A stretch of 8,063 nt of DNA from Candidatus Martarchaeota archaeon (GCA_023474155.1 JAMCYJ010000018.1:1-8063), one strand, 5' to 3'; shown: positions 1-5,920, counted from the stretch's first letter. A program made the numbers and translations. The notes: generated by a model from the sequence alone, not told the origin.

Positions 1-539
1 ACGTCGGTGATTATGAACCTGTTTCCAAGATATTCGCCTGCGAGCGCAAGAGATGCCGCGATCTTGGGCTTTTCCCTCGGCACTATGTTCACGTCCCCTA
101 CCCATCCGACTGTACCGCCTGGATTCACGACTATGTAGCCGACCGGAAGCGCCTCTATCTTAAGCTGCTTTATCACCGGAGCGGAAAGGGTCTGCGCCTG
201 GGTTATCCAATACGGATTGCGCGCATTCAGCAATGACATGAAATATATCGCGTCCGCATACCTTGTTATCGTGGCTATGTTTCCCGGAAACAAAATCAAT
301 GGAACGTCTATCGCTTCTTTTATGGCCTTGCTGACACTGTCAAGCAGTTCGCCCTGAGCGCCGATGCTGCCCCCTATAAGTATTGCATCCGCGCCTGCCT
401 TTGCAACCGAAAGCGCAGTCTTTATCGCGTCTTCGGGCTTTGCATAGTCGAGCGGGTCAATCAGCGAAAAAAGCAGCGCCCCTTTGGAATCAAGCATTTC
501 ATTGATATAAGACTCTATCTTTCCTGTTTTGATATTCAT
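1..539 (-). CDS. Geranylgeranylglyceryl phosphate synthase (GGGPS), C-terminus cut off by window
   Basis: The product should join geranylgeranyl diphosphate to sn-glycerol-1-phosphate, the first committed step of archaeal ether-lipid synthesis, as a TIM-barrel enzyme acting at the membrane surface. I translated 179 codons from the ATG at 537-539. In order they show SLIDP near residue 25 (the metal/phosphate-binding Asp), GADAILIGGS near 49-58, PLILFPGN, the strongly conserved FMSLLNARNPYWI, then GYIVVNPGGTVGWVGD and AASLALAGEYLG. This is the motif order of the archaeal PcrB/GGGPS family. The family is usually about 240-250 residues, so some 60-70 residues lie beyond position 1. The start is supported by similarity beginning close after it and by the lack of an earlier in-frame start of better quality; a weak AAGGT lies 8-12 nt upstream. 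It is the last visible gene of the minus-strand operon, 63 nt after the epimerase gene. Identification is firm from motifs read by eye. Confidence 0.95.
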   Translation of the reverse strand, partial: MNIKTGKIESYINEMLDSKGALLFSLIDPLDYAKPEDAIKTALSVAKAGADAILIGGSIGAQGELLDSVSKAIKEAIDVPLILFPGNIATITRYADAIYFMSLLNARNPYWITQAQTLSAPVIKQLKIEALPVGYIVVNPGGTVGWVGDVNIVPREKPKIAASLALAGEYLGNRFIITD

Positions 540-560
540 ATTTTAACCTTTTTTAGCATT

Positions 561-572
561 GTTATTTTATCG
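561..572 (-). promoter_or_regulatory. Possible TATA box for the GGGPS gene
   Basis: On the minus strand this reads CGATAAAATAAC. Its centre lies about 27 nt before the GGGPS ATG, the spacing expected for an archaeal promoter giving a leaderless transcript. The gene may also simply be read through from the upstream epimerase gene, since the whole gap is only 63 nt. This is weak pattern evidence only. Confidence 0.3.
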
Positions 573-602
573 CGCCGCAGGCAGCAGAAAATGAATGGTA
601 TT

Positions 603-1652
603 TTATTTTTTATAGCTGAGGTAGTGCTTAATCATCTCAAGCCCCTGCACGTCGAGCCTGTTCTTGGGCACAAAGCCTAGATCTTTTTTTATCTTGCTTA
701 TGTCGATGATCCTGTCACTCGTGAGAAACTGAAACTCGTCGAAATTGATGTTGAAGAGCTTGACTAGCAGTTTGGCCATGCCTATATTTATGACTTTTTT
801 AGGGGGGGGAACATTCAGTATGCCTGCAATTTTCTCGAATAGGTATTTCGGAGTGTACGGCTCCCCATCGGTCACGTTGTATATCTGGTTCGAGGCTTTT
901 TCGAGGTTGCCGAGCACAGCGATGATCGCGCCTGCCGCGTCATTCACATGCACAAACGCGAGGTGATTGTCTGAGGTGCCTATGTAGTACATCTTCTGGG
1001 ACTTTATCAAGTCGAATATTTTAAAAAATGAAGGATCCTCATAGTGCGGGCCGTAGAACGTTGCATACCTGAGTATGGTATACTTTATGTTCGGATTGAC
1101 TTCCGAGAAAGATCTTATTATCTGCTCCGCCATCATCTTCGTGTTTGAATAAGAGCTTCCGGGATGCAGCTCAGACAACTCTGTTATCTTCTGAAGCTTA
1201 GTCTTATAGCCGTAGACTGTTATGCTGCTCGCGAATATGAAATGCACTTTCCTGTTCTTGTTCACCTTCACTATTGTTTTGAGGATATTTTCAGTCACTT
1301 TCACGTTCGCCTCAATGAGCTGGTTTACAGTCAATTTATAATTGTACGCCCCGCCTGCTATGTGGATTACTACATCGACATTCCTGCATGCCTCCTCAAG
1401 GGATATTATATCCTTGGAGGAAGGAAACGCCATATTGGATATGTAGGGTATGACGCCGCTCGGGAGGTTTTTCCATTCAGGATTCACAAGAAAATCGTCC
1501 TTGACGATTACCCTTATTTGGTTGCTGTCGCTGATCAGTTTTTTTATAAGCTCCACACCCAATCCGCTTGTGGCGCCTGTAATTAGATAAACTTGTTTGC
1601 TTTTTGGGTTTTTACTGGCTGCATTGGATTTTTTGTCAGACATACGCCTCAT
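603..1652 (-). CDS. Extended SDR: NAD(P)-dependent epimerase/dehydratase family protein
   Basis: This is a 349-residue Rossmann-fold protein of the nucleotide-sugar epimerase / 3-beta-hydroxysteroid dehydrogenase-like group. A basic tail of about 20 residues precedes YLITGATSGLG (22-32), the dinucleotide-binding loop. Unusually it has the TGxxxGxG spacing of classical SDRs rather than the TGxxGxxG of extended ones. Later come DVVIHIAGGA (93-102), FASSITVYG with the catalytic Ser (142/143), and YSNTK (168-172) giving the YxxxK pair. RYATFYGPHYEDPSF and FVHVNDAAGAI are typical of the extended family. The substrate cannot be read from sequence; a sugar nucleotide or a lipid intermediate are both possible. 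Its start overlaps the stop of the upstream gene in ATGA, which implies translational coupling; a second ATG three codons in is preceded by GAGG and may be used instead. It sits directly before the GGGPS gene. Confidence 0.88.
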   Translation of the reverse strand: MRRMSDKKSNAASKNPKSKQVYLITGATSGLGVELIKKLISDSNQIRVIVKDDFLVNPEWKNLPSGVIPYISNMAFPSSKDIISLEEACRNVDVVIHIAGGAYNYKLTVNQLIEANVKVTENILKTIVKVNKNRKVHFIFASSITVYGYKTKLQKITELSELHPGSSYSNTKMMAEQIIRSFSEVNPNIKYTILRYATFYGPHYEDPSFFKIFDLIKSQKMYYIGTSDNHLAFVHVNDAAGAIIAVLGNLEKASNQIYNVTDGEPYTPKYLFEKIAGILNVPPPKKVINIGMAKLLVKLFNINFDEFQFLTSDRIIDISKIKKDLGFVPKNRLDVQGLEMIKHYLSYKK

Positions 1653-2581
1653 TTGATTTTGTTATATTTTGCATACCTCGCATTCAAAATGCTTATTGCT
1701 ATGTCTTTTATGTATCCGTCAATAAGCCTGTCTACTGCATAAGGGATCCAGTCTTTTCCATACGGCGCATACACGCTTATCTTGTTCATTTTAAGCATTT
1801 TCAGGCTTTTTTTGCTGTAGGTATCTAATGGCAACTCAAATATTAAATTCTTTCTGTATTTTTGCTCTTTTATGCCTTTCAGTATTTTCACTGCAAGACC
1901 ATAGTTGTGCACGAACAGAGTCAGCTTTATTCCCTTCTCGATAAGCGCCTTTATCGCATTTATCTCATTGTCGATCTGAACCTCGGGCTTCGGTGGGGAT
2001 CTTGCTTTTTGCTGCTTCTGTTTCCCTGATTTAATGCCTGCATTCTTGTCGAATACGAGATGGGATGCATTCTTGTATATCGAAAGCTTCAGCATGTCAT
2101 TCGCATTCAATGCATTGCCTGCCTTGGACATGCTGAATTGTATCGGCAGCTCAATGCCGATGCGCCTTGACTTTGCCTTGCAAGCGTTGTATACGCTGAA
2201 CAAAGTTGCCAAATCAATGCTGTATCCTGCCTCTAGCCAAAGCTTTATTCCTAGTTTTTCCGACATACCTATTATCTGATTAAGGCTTTTCATCGCGCTT
2301 TCCTTGTCTATGCCAAAGCCTATTTGGGAAAGCCTCACCGAAACAGAACTGTCAAGATTGTATTTTGACATCTGCCTGAACAGCTGCATATAAGTATTGG
2401 CATTGTACTTTGCCTTTGACATGTCCGTAACATAGTCGTTGAGGAATGTTATCGTGGTGTGCAGGCCCTTTGAATTCAGATCGCCTATGTTCCGTACTGC
2501 TGAATTCAATGTCGAAGCCAGAAGGTGCTTTTTCACAAGCTTGAATATAAGCCGTTTAACAAGAGAACTATTATTTGACAT
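1649..2581 (-). CDS. Proline dehydrogenase-fold protein with altered active site
   Basis: The 310-residue protein follows the course of a monofunctional proline dehydrogenase (FAD-dependent TIM barrel). GLHTTITFLNDYV (39-51) matches the start of the barrel, SVSVRLSQIGF (79-89) the SVKLSQ strand, LWLEAGYS (114-121) the DMExS strand, and PYGKDWIPYAVDRL (272-285) the C-terminal helix. By eye, the residues that matter are changed: the strand Lys is Arg83, the Asp of the DMExS strand is Trp115, the RLVKGAY strand reads HLVFDKNAG, and the YxxRR proline-carboxylate motif is YAVDR (280-284). A charged, low-complexity stretch rich in Lys, Gln and Pro interrupts the middle. Family membership is well supported; proline oxidation is doubtful. 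It may be a barrel recruited for another substrate or a binding role. It starts 42 nt after the AAA-associated-domain gene and overlaps the epimerase gene by 4 nt, so it belongs to the lipid-gene operon. Confidence 0.8.
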   Translation of the reverse strand: MSNNSSLVKRLIFKLVKKHLLASTLNSAVRNIGDLNSKGLHTTITFLNDYVTDMSKAKYNANTYMQLFRQMSKYNLDSSVSVRLSQIGFGIDKESAMKSLNQIIGMSEKLGIKLWLEAGYSIDLATLFSVYNACKAKSRRIGIELPIQFSMSKAGNALNANDMLKLSIYKNASHLVFDKNAGIKSGKQKQQKARSPPKPEVQIDNEINAIKALIEKGIKLTLFVHNYGLAVKILKGIKEQKYRKNLIFELPLDTYSKKSLKMLKMNKISVYAPYGKDWIPYAVDRLIDGYIKDIAISILNARYAKYNKIK

Positions 2582-2623
2582 GCATTAAGCCCATGATTAT
2601 TTTTATTTGCAGATGACTGCGCA

Positions 2624-3100
2624 TTAAATGTTTGATTTCAAGTACCATCTGTCCTCTTTTGTATTGTAGAATATCAGCTTTGCCCGCACTGCCCAGTTTA
2701 TCAACAGCTCCTTAAGCAGGGACTTGCTGGCGTCGGTGTATTCCTTTATCCCTTTCAACTGCAGGTTCATCACAAGCTCGTCAGTGGTTGCCGGGCTTCC
2801 TTCCACGACCTCCAGCACGGTCCTTATTGGTTCTGCCTGCTGCAGCTTTTCCTTTATCATTTTGTTATAGTTTCTATAGTTTACCTGCCTTCCGAGATCA
2901 GTAAGATATATCTTATCTTCCTCTATTTTCGCCAAACCGAGGAACTTGCAGATGCTTATTATCGGTATCAGACTGTCTATCTCTTCCTCTGCCTGGTCTG
3001 AAAGCGCTGAAAGGAGCATCGAGCCCTTGTTTTGCTTCACAAGTTTTATAAGGCCCTGGACCCTGCTCATGTTTATATTATTAGGCAGTATGAAAGTCAT
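2624..3100 (-). CDS. Stand-alone AAA-associated C-terminal domain-like protein (PF09821-like)
   Basis: This small soluble protein of 158 residues resembles the domain normally attached to the C-terminus of ATPase subunits of nitrate/taurine-type ABC transporters. The features I recognise, in order, are a helical segment of about 30 residues, SLIPIISICKFLGLAKIEEDKIYLTDLGRQ split as the xxIxxxxxxLGxA helix followed by the LTxLG wing, a KLQQAEPIRTVLEVVE helix, and LLINWAVRAKLIFYN, which matches the family's terminal 'tLINWgRYAElf.Y' pattern. No ATPase domain is present here or next door. In the whole proteins this domain is thought to have a regulatory role; on its own it may bind a ligand, a partner or DNA, but that is inference. 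It begins the operon that continues through the proline-dehydrogenase-fold gene. No Shine-Dalgarno is visible at its ATG, fitting a short or absent leader; a second ATG at codon 11 is possible. Confidence 0.72.
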   Translation of the reverse strand: MTFILPNNINMSRVQGLIKLVKQNKGSMLLSALSDQAEEEIDSLIPIISICKFLGLAKIEEDKIYLTDLGRQVNYRNYNKMIKEKLQQAEPIRTVLEVVEGSPATTDELVMNLQLKGIKEYTDASKSLLKELLINWAVRAKLIFYNTKEDRWYLKSNI

Positions 3101-3132
3101 GGCATCTGTCGATTACATAGATTATTTTCAAG

Positions 3133-3170
3133 TTATTTAAAATATTGGTTTAATTTCAAGGTATTTATAA
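3133..3170 (-). promoter_or_regulatory. Promoter region of the four-gene minus-strand operon
   Basis: Two TATA-like boxes face the AAA-associated-domain gene. On the minus strand TTATAAATA lies at 3162-3170, which would place a start near 3140 and give a leader of about 40 nt. TTTAAATAA lies at 3133-3141, which would place a start near 3110 and give a leader of about 10 nt. The second agrees better with the missing Shine-Dalgarno. Which is used cannot be decided by eye. Confidence 0.5.
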
Positions 3171-3183
3171 TGTGCAGAAAAAC

Positions 3184-3735
3184 TCAGGGATTGCAGAATA
3201 TTTTCCTTGCCAGGTCAATGCGTTTCTTCTTGTCGTACTTCGCATGCAGCATGTCCATCATCATGTCATTGGCGTTTTCAGTAAAGCCGTCAAGGAATCG
3301 CTTAAGGGAGACCCATTCAATGTCTATCCTCTCGCCTGGATCGGGATGGGGGTCCGCAGTTTTTACGCAATTTCTCGCTGAATAGAGGTAGACAGGCCAT
3401 TCGATCTTGTGCCTGCCAGAGGCATAGGCTTTTACTAGACCCCAGTCCTTTGAACTGAACCCTGTCTCTTCCAGAAGCTCTCTTTTCGCAGCCTGCAGGG
3501 GATCCTCGCCCCTTTCGACCTTGCCGCCAGGCATGCTTATTCGCAGGGCATTGAACCCTGGCTGCATCTCCTTGAGCAGGAGCACCTTGTTTTTCCTTGT
3601 AGCGAAAATCTGTACGGTCGGAAGCCTTCTCAGCCTTTCGAAAACTGCATACGATCTATCGAACATCCTCTGGTCCCACTGGTACACGTCGAACAGGACT
3701 CCATTGAACACTTTCCTTGCCTTTCTCGGAATCAT
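3184..3735 (-). CDS. Nudix hydrolase, ADP-ribose pyrophosphatase-like
   Basis: This 183-residue protein probably cleaves a nucleoside diphosphate linked to another moiety, such as ADP-ribose or a nucleotide sugar, in the cytoplasm. The Nudix box is intact at residues 71-93: G, five residues, E77, seven residues, R85-E86, LL, E89-E90, T-G-F, giving the metal-binding REUXEE core. The upstream segment VFNGVLFDVYQWDQRMFD followed by ERLRRLPTVQI, and the downstream IEWPVYLYSARNC and DPGERIDIEWVSL, recall the ADP-ribose pyrophosphatase branch seen in candidate-phylum genomes. The exact substrate is not determined. The ATG at 3733-3735 follows a weak AAGG, with a TATA-like box at the right distance. 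The gap of 83 nt to the next gene, which contains TATA-like boxes, suggests separate transcription from the lipid operon. Confidence 0.9.
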   Translation of the reverse strand: MIPRKARKVFNGVLFDVYQWDQRMFDRSYAVFERLRRLPTVQIFATRKNKVLLLKEMQPGFNALRISMPGGKVERGEDPLQAAKRELLEETGFSSKDWGLVKAYASGRHKIEWPVYLYSARNCVKTADPHPDPGERIDIEWVSLKRFLDGFTENANDMMMDMLHAKYDKKKRIDLARKIFCNP

Positions 3736-3768
3736 GGTTATTGCCTTGTATAAAATTGGCCTTTACTG

Positions 3769-3778
3769 CTTTTATATT
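3769..3778 (-). promoter_or_regulatory. TATA box of the Nudix gene
   Basis: The minus strand reads AATATAAAAG, a good archaeal TATA element. Its centre lies about 38 nt before the Nudix ATG, predicting transcription start near 3747 and a leader of about 12 nt. A 16-bp palindrome lies 2 nt upstream of it. Confidence 0.55.
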
Positions 3779-3780
3779 CG

Positions 3781-3796
3781 ATGCTGCATGCAGCAT
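3781..3796. repeat. 16-bp perfect palindrome beside the Nudix promoter (possible operator)
   Basis: ATGCTGCATGCAGCAT is identical to its own reverse complement over all 16 bases. It sits just upstream of the Nudix TATA box, over the position of the BRE/TFB contact, where a bound dimeric regulator could block or assist initiation. A single half-site ATGCTGCA recurs at 3851-3858. Having no spacer, it is unlikely to act as an RNA hairpin. The regulator is unknown. Confidence 0.5.
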
Positions 3797-3874
3797 GCGG
3801 ACGTAATGCGCAAAAAAATCATGGCTGCGCGGAAAATGGCGGGTACTTCAATGCTGCAGATGGCAAATCGCGAT

Positions 3875-3901
3875 ACTAATGGTGCTAATGATGCTAATGA
3901 T
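3875..3901 (+). repeat. Three tandem copies of a 9-bp unit
   Basis: The units are ACTAATGGT, GCTAATGAT and GCTAATGAT. The last two are identical and the first differs at two positions. The tract lies in the gene-free region upstream of the Nudix gene and may reflect slippage; no function can be assigned. Confidence 0.7.
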
Positions 3902-3915
3902 GAACGCATTTTAAA

Positions 3916-3938
3916 ATTGCAGGCAACGGCCTGCCAAT
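3916..3938 (+). other. Bulged hairpin, possible structured RNA element
   Basis: ATTG (3916-3919) pairs with CAAT (3935-3938) and CAGGC (3920-3924) with GCCTG (3929-3933). This gives nine base pairs with one bulged C (3934) and an AACG tetraloop. No run of T follows on either strand, so it is not a classic terminator. It could be part of an RNA or chance pairing. Confidence 0.35.
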
Positions 3939-4087
3939 GCCAACTCTCTGATCCTGCCCTCCATGATCTGCCGAGCATACGATCATTATCCTATAATAAA
4001 TTGCACGCAAAATATATAATTGGGGGCTGTTGAAAATTTAATTATGACGCCGCATAAAAGTCTTACAATAAATTTTGTAGTTTTATT

Positions 4088-4096
4088 ATTATAAAA
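4088..4096 (+). promoter_or_regulatory. Possible TATA box before the short plus-strand ORF
   Basis: The plus strand around here reads TTATTATAAAAC. A start about 25 nt downstream would leave a leader of roughly 30 nt to the TTG at 4149. The region is AT-rich, so such matches arise easily by chance. Confidence 0.3.
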
Positions 4097-4148
4097 CTTG
4101 CGCAAAAATCAAATTCTTTCGTATTCTATTATTTCTTGCGATCAATAA

Positions 4149-4340
4149 TTGGAAAACGACTCCAACATTCTCAAAGACCTCTACAAAACATATAAAGATG
4201 CAAAAAAATTCCTAAATTATCCTAATGATGCAATATCGGCAATGCATTTCATAAAGGGCATGTCCATTGCAAAGAATAGAAATATAATGATAAAGAGGAT
4301 TCTTCCATTTTCAATACTATTTAATCAGGACAATGGATGA
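4149..4340 (+). CDS. Small hypothetical protein, doubtful or remnant
   Basis: I do not recognise this 63-codon frame. It opens with TTG immediately after an in-frame TAA and has no visible Shine-Dalgarno. The next in-frame ATG is about 32 codons in. The predicted peptide is basic and helix-prone (KDLYKTYKDAKKFLNYP), with no signal peptide or membrane segment, and its residue mix looks more protein-like than a random frame. It stands alone between two minus-strand genes at the point where the sequence turns AT-rich, so it may be the leftover of a gene broken during insertion. It could equally be non-coding. Confidence 0.3.
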   Translation: MENDSNILKDLYKTYKDAKKFLNYPNDAISAMHFIKGMSIAKNRNIMIKRILPFSILFNQDNG

Positions 4341-4419
4341 GAGGAAGCAGTAGGATTCGGCGTTCAATAAAAAGCTATTTGGAAGCTCCAGAATCTTAGG
4401 AATAATATAATAAAATCAA

Positions 4420-5178
4420 TTACAGTTCTCTTTTAAATTCTATCATATCCTCTTTTTCCGAGAGCACAATATCTGCATTTTTCTTTACTTCTTCTACAGC
4501 GAAAGGCGATGCAATTACAAGCCCATTTTTCCTGGCTTCAAAAAGCAAGGGAATATCGTTATAACTGTTTGCTATTACTGTGCAGTCTTTTATACGTATG
4601 CCGCGCTGCCACATTGCGATTGAAGTCGCTTCGGCCTTTGTTTCTCCATTTTTCATTATTATTGCAGCTGCAACCAATTTTCCAGCCTTATCAAATATGT
4701 CCTCGTTTGATATAAAAGCCTGAAAATTAACCGATTCCGCAGCGACTTTGGCAACAGTAGAGCCGCTCATTGTTGAAATCATTTTTATCTTATCAAAATT
4801 CTTAGCCAGCGTTGCAGTGTTTTTTATAATATTTTTTTCGATATAACTTTTAGCATTAAACCTCATTTCTCTCTCTGTTATTCCGGTTTCAATTAAGGCA
4901 TCGTAAAAAATACGCAAAGATTCATACAAAGCATTATCGTCTGTTCTTTCATTCCTTAATCTATTCTTTATAATAATAAACTTTTCAATCCCGCGCAAAA
5001 AATTCTTTAAATTGCAATTAACAAGCTCTTTTTTTAGGCACGCCATTCCAATATTTTTTAAGGCATTGCCCTTTATCAAAGTATCATCAAGGTCAAATAT
5101 GGCTGCTTTGGTTTTTGCCATATGCCTCATACATTCATTTAGCTTTTTAGACTTGCCTGCCACTTTACCACCATTCAT
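4420..5178 (-). CDS. HAD-superfamily phosphatase-like protein (phosphoserine-phosphatase-like subclass)
   Basis: The protein of up to 252 residues carries the four HAD motifs. Motif I is FDLDDTL with nucleophile Asp29 and Asp31. About 100 helical residues follow as a C1-type cap, then motif II at STMSGS (135-140), a motif III lysine at 181 in GETKAEA, and motif IV as IANSYNDIPLL with Asp208. Cap position and motif spacing resemble HAD-IB enzymes such as phosphoserine phosphatase. Motif IV normally starts with GD; here it is AN (Asn204), so metal binding or catalysis may be altered. The first 20 residues are basic and lie outside the domain; the real start may be Met17 or Met20, the latter just after a GAGG. 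It lies 7 nt downstream of the repeat-protein gene and is surely co-transcribed with it. A small-molecule phosphatase is the safest guess; the substrate is unknown. Confidence 0.82.
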   Translation of the reverse strand: MNGGKVAGKSKKLNECMRHMAKTKAAIFDLDDTLIKGNALKNIGMACLKKELVNCNLKNFLRGIEKFIIIKNRLRNERTDDNALYESLRIFYDALIETGITEREMRFNAKSYIEKNIIKNTATLAKNFDKIKMISTMSGSTVAKVAAESVNFQAFISNEDIFDKAGKLVAAAIIMKNGETKAEATSIAMWQRGIRIKDCTVIANSYNDIPLLFEARKNGLVIASPFAVEEVKKNADIVLSEKEDMIEFKREL

Positions 5179-5185
5179 AGATTTT

Positions 5186-5737
5186 TCATTCTCTTTTTTC
5201 TACTAGCCTCTGCGCAACTGTTTTACCATCATTCCCAGTTCTAACCAATTTCAGGATATCTGGTGTCATAAATTTTTCAGGTAATTTATCAGTATATTTT
5301 GTCAATACATGCGCAACTGTCCTACTTTTCTTATCAGCCAATTTCAGGATATCCGGTGTCATAAATTTTTCAGGTAATTTATCATGATATGCCAATTCAT
5401 GCGCAACTGTCCAACCCAACACATCAGCCAACTGCAAGATATCTGATGTAATAAATTCTTCAGGTAATGTACTATAATATGCCAATATATGTGCAACTGT
5501 CCTACTTTTCTTATCAGCCAATTTCAGGATATCTGGTGTCATAAATTTTTCAGGTAATGTACTATAATATGCCAATATATGCGCAACTGATGCGCCGTTA
5601 TTATCAGTCAATTTCAAGATATCTTCTGTTATAAATTTTTCAGGCAGTACATCCTTTTCTGCCAATTCATGCGCAACTGTCCAACCCAACACATCAGCCA
5701 ATTTTAGGATATCTTCTGTTATAAATTTTTCCGGTAA
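5186..5737 (-). repeat. Six tandem 90-bp coding repeats
   Basis: Unit boundaries, taken at each LPEKF codon start and read on the minus strand, are 5737-5648, 5647-5558, 5557-5468, 5467-5378, 5377-5285 (93 bp) and 5284 to the stop. Blocks are shared out of order. 5661-5700 is identical to 5391-5430, three units away. 5313-5378 matches 5493-5558, two units away, with one mismatch. The block 5461-5490 is identical to 5551-5580, one unit away. This is a mosaic left by unequal recombination or gene conversion. Confidence 0.9.
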
Positions 5738-5917
5738 TGTTTTGTTATCCTCTTTATATCTCTTTATATCTTTAATTAGTTGCTTACATACTTTATGCCA
5801 TTTTATGTCTTTGGATATGTCCCTAAATAGTTGCTTAAGTATTTGCACAGATGATATATTCTCATCATCTTTTTGTACATATACCTCTTTTTTATGCTCT
5901 TTTGATCTTTCGCTCAT
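5186..5917 (-). CDS. Ankyrin-like repeat protein with six 30-residue repeats
   Basis: The 243-residue protein has a charged, Lys-rich N-terminus of about 60 residues without signal peptide or membrane helix, then six tandem units of the form LPEKFxTxDILKLADxxGxTVAHxLAxxxx. The D-x-x-G-x-T-x-x-H-x-L-A core recalls the ankyrin repeat, but the unit is 30 rather than 33 residues and LPEKF replaces the usual second helix pattern, so I call it ankyrin-like. Unit 5 has one extra residue and unit 6 is degenerate, acting as a C-terminal cap. Such arrays usually bind protein partners; the partner here is unknown. The start ATG is preceded by GGGGAG three bases away and a TATA-like box at 5949-5957. The HAD gene follows after 7 nt, suggesting the two products work together. 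Homogeneous repeats imply recent expansion. Confidence 0.8.
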   Translation of the reverse strand: MSERSKEHKKEVYVQKDDENISSVQILKQLFRDISKDIKWHKVCKQLIKDIKRYKEDNKTLPEKFITEDILKLADVLGWTVAHELAEKDVLPEKFITEDILKLTDNNGASVAHILAYYSTLPEKFMTPDILKLADKKSRTVAHILAYYSTLPEEFITSDILQLADVLGWTVAHELAYHDKLPEKFMTPDILKLADKKSRTVAHVLTKYTDKLPEKFMTPDILKLVRTGNDGKTVAQRLVEKRE

Positions 5918-5920
5918 TTA

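Larger units (their letters stand above)
3736..4148. other. Non-coding or weakly coding intergenic region with repeats and a hairpin
   Basis: About 410 nt without a convincing gene. From the left it holds the Nudix promoter and palindrome, three copies of a 9-bp unit (3875-3901), and a bulged hairpin (3916-3938). After about 4030 follows an AT-rich tract with TATA-like elements near 4010-4020 and 4088-4096. A plus-strand reading frame of 75 codons (ATG at 3806, ending 4033) and a minus-strand frame of 68 codons (3978 down to 3772) overlap each other; neither shows a recognisable domain and the minus one has atypical residue use, so I do not call either. The composition falls from mid GC to AT-rich within this stretch. 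Confidence 0.6.

Noticed and set aside
745..1828. Several plus-strand open frames opposite the epimerase and PRODH-fold genes.
   Set aside because: They are antisense to genes with clear domain matches and show no protein-family pattern of their own.
3897..3951. Possible C/D-box guide RNA: ATGATGA at 3897-3903 and CTGA at 3948-3951.
   Set aside because: Internal D' and C' boxes are not visible, no terminal pairing flanks the boxes, and the C-box match falls inside the 9-bp tandem repeat.
3772..4033. Two overlapping opposite-strand small frames (75 codons plus, 68 codons minus).
   Set aside because: Neither has a recognisable domain or a convincing ribosome-binding site, and they cannot both be judged coding from one sequence. 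The minus one has an unusual Trp/Ser/Cys-rich make-up.
4341..4419. A terminator for the HAD gene (minus-strand GCTTTTTATTG near 4366-4376).
   Set aside because: A single short T-run in AT-rich DNA is too weak to call, although an archaeal T-rich terminator there is possible.
5186..5737. Regular 90-bp repeats that might suggest a CRISPR array.
   Set aside because: The repeats are contiguous, in frame and without spacers, and they encode a coherent protein repeat.
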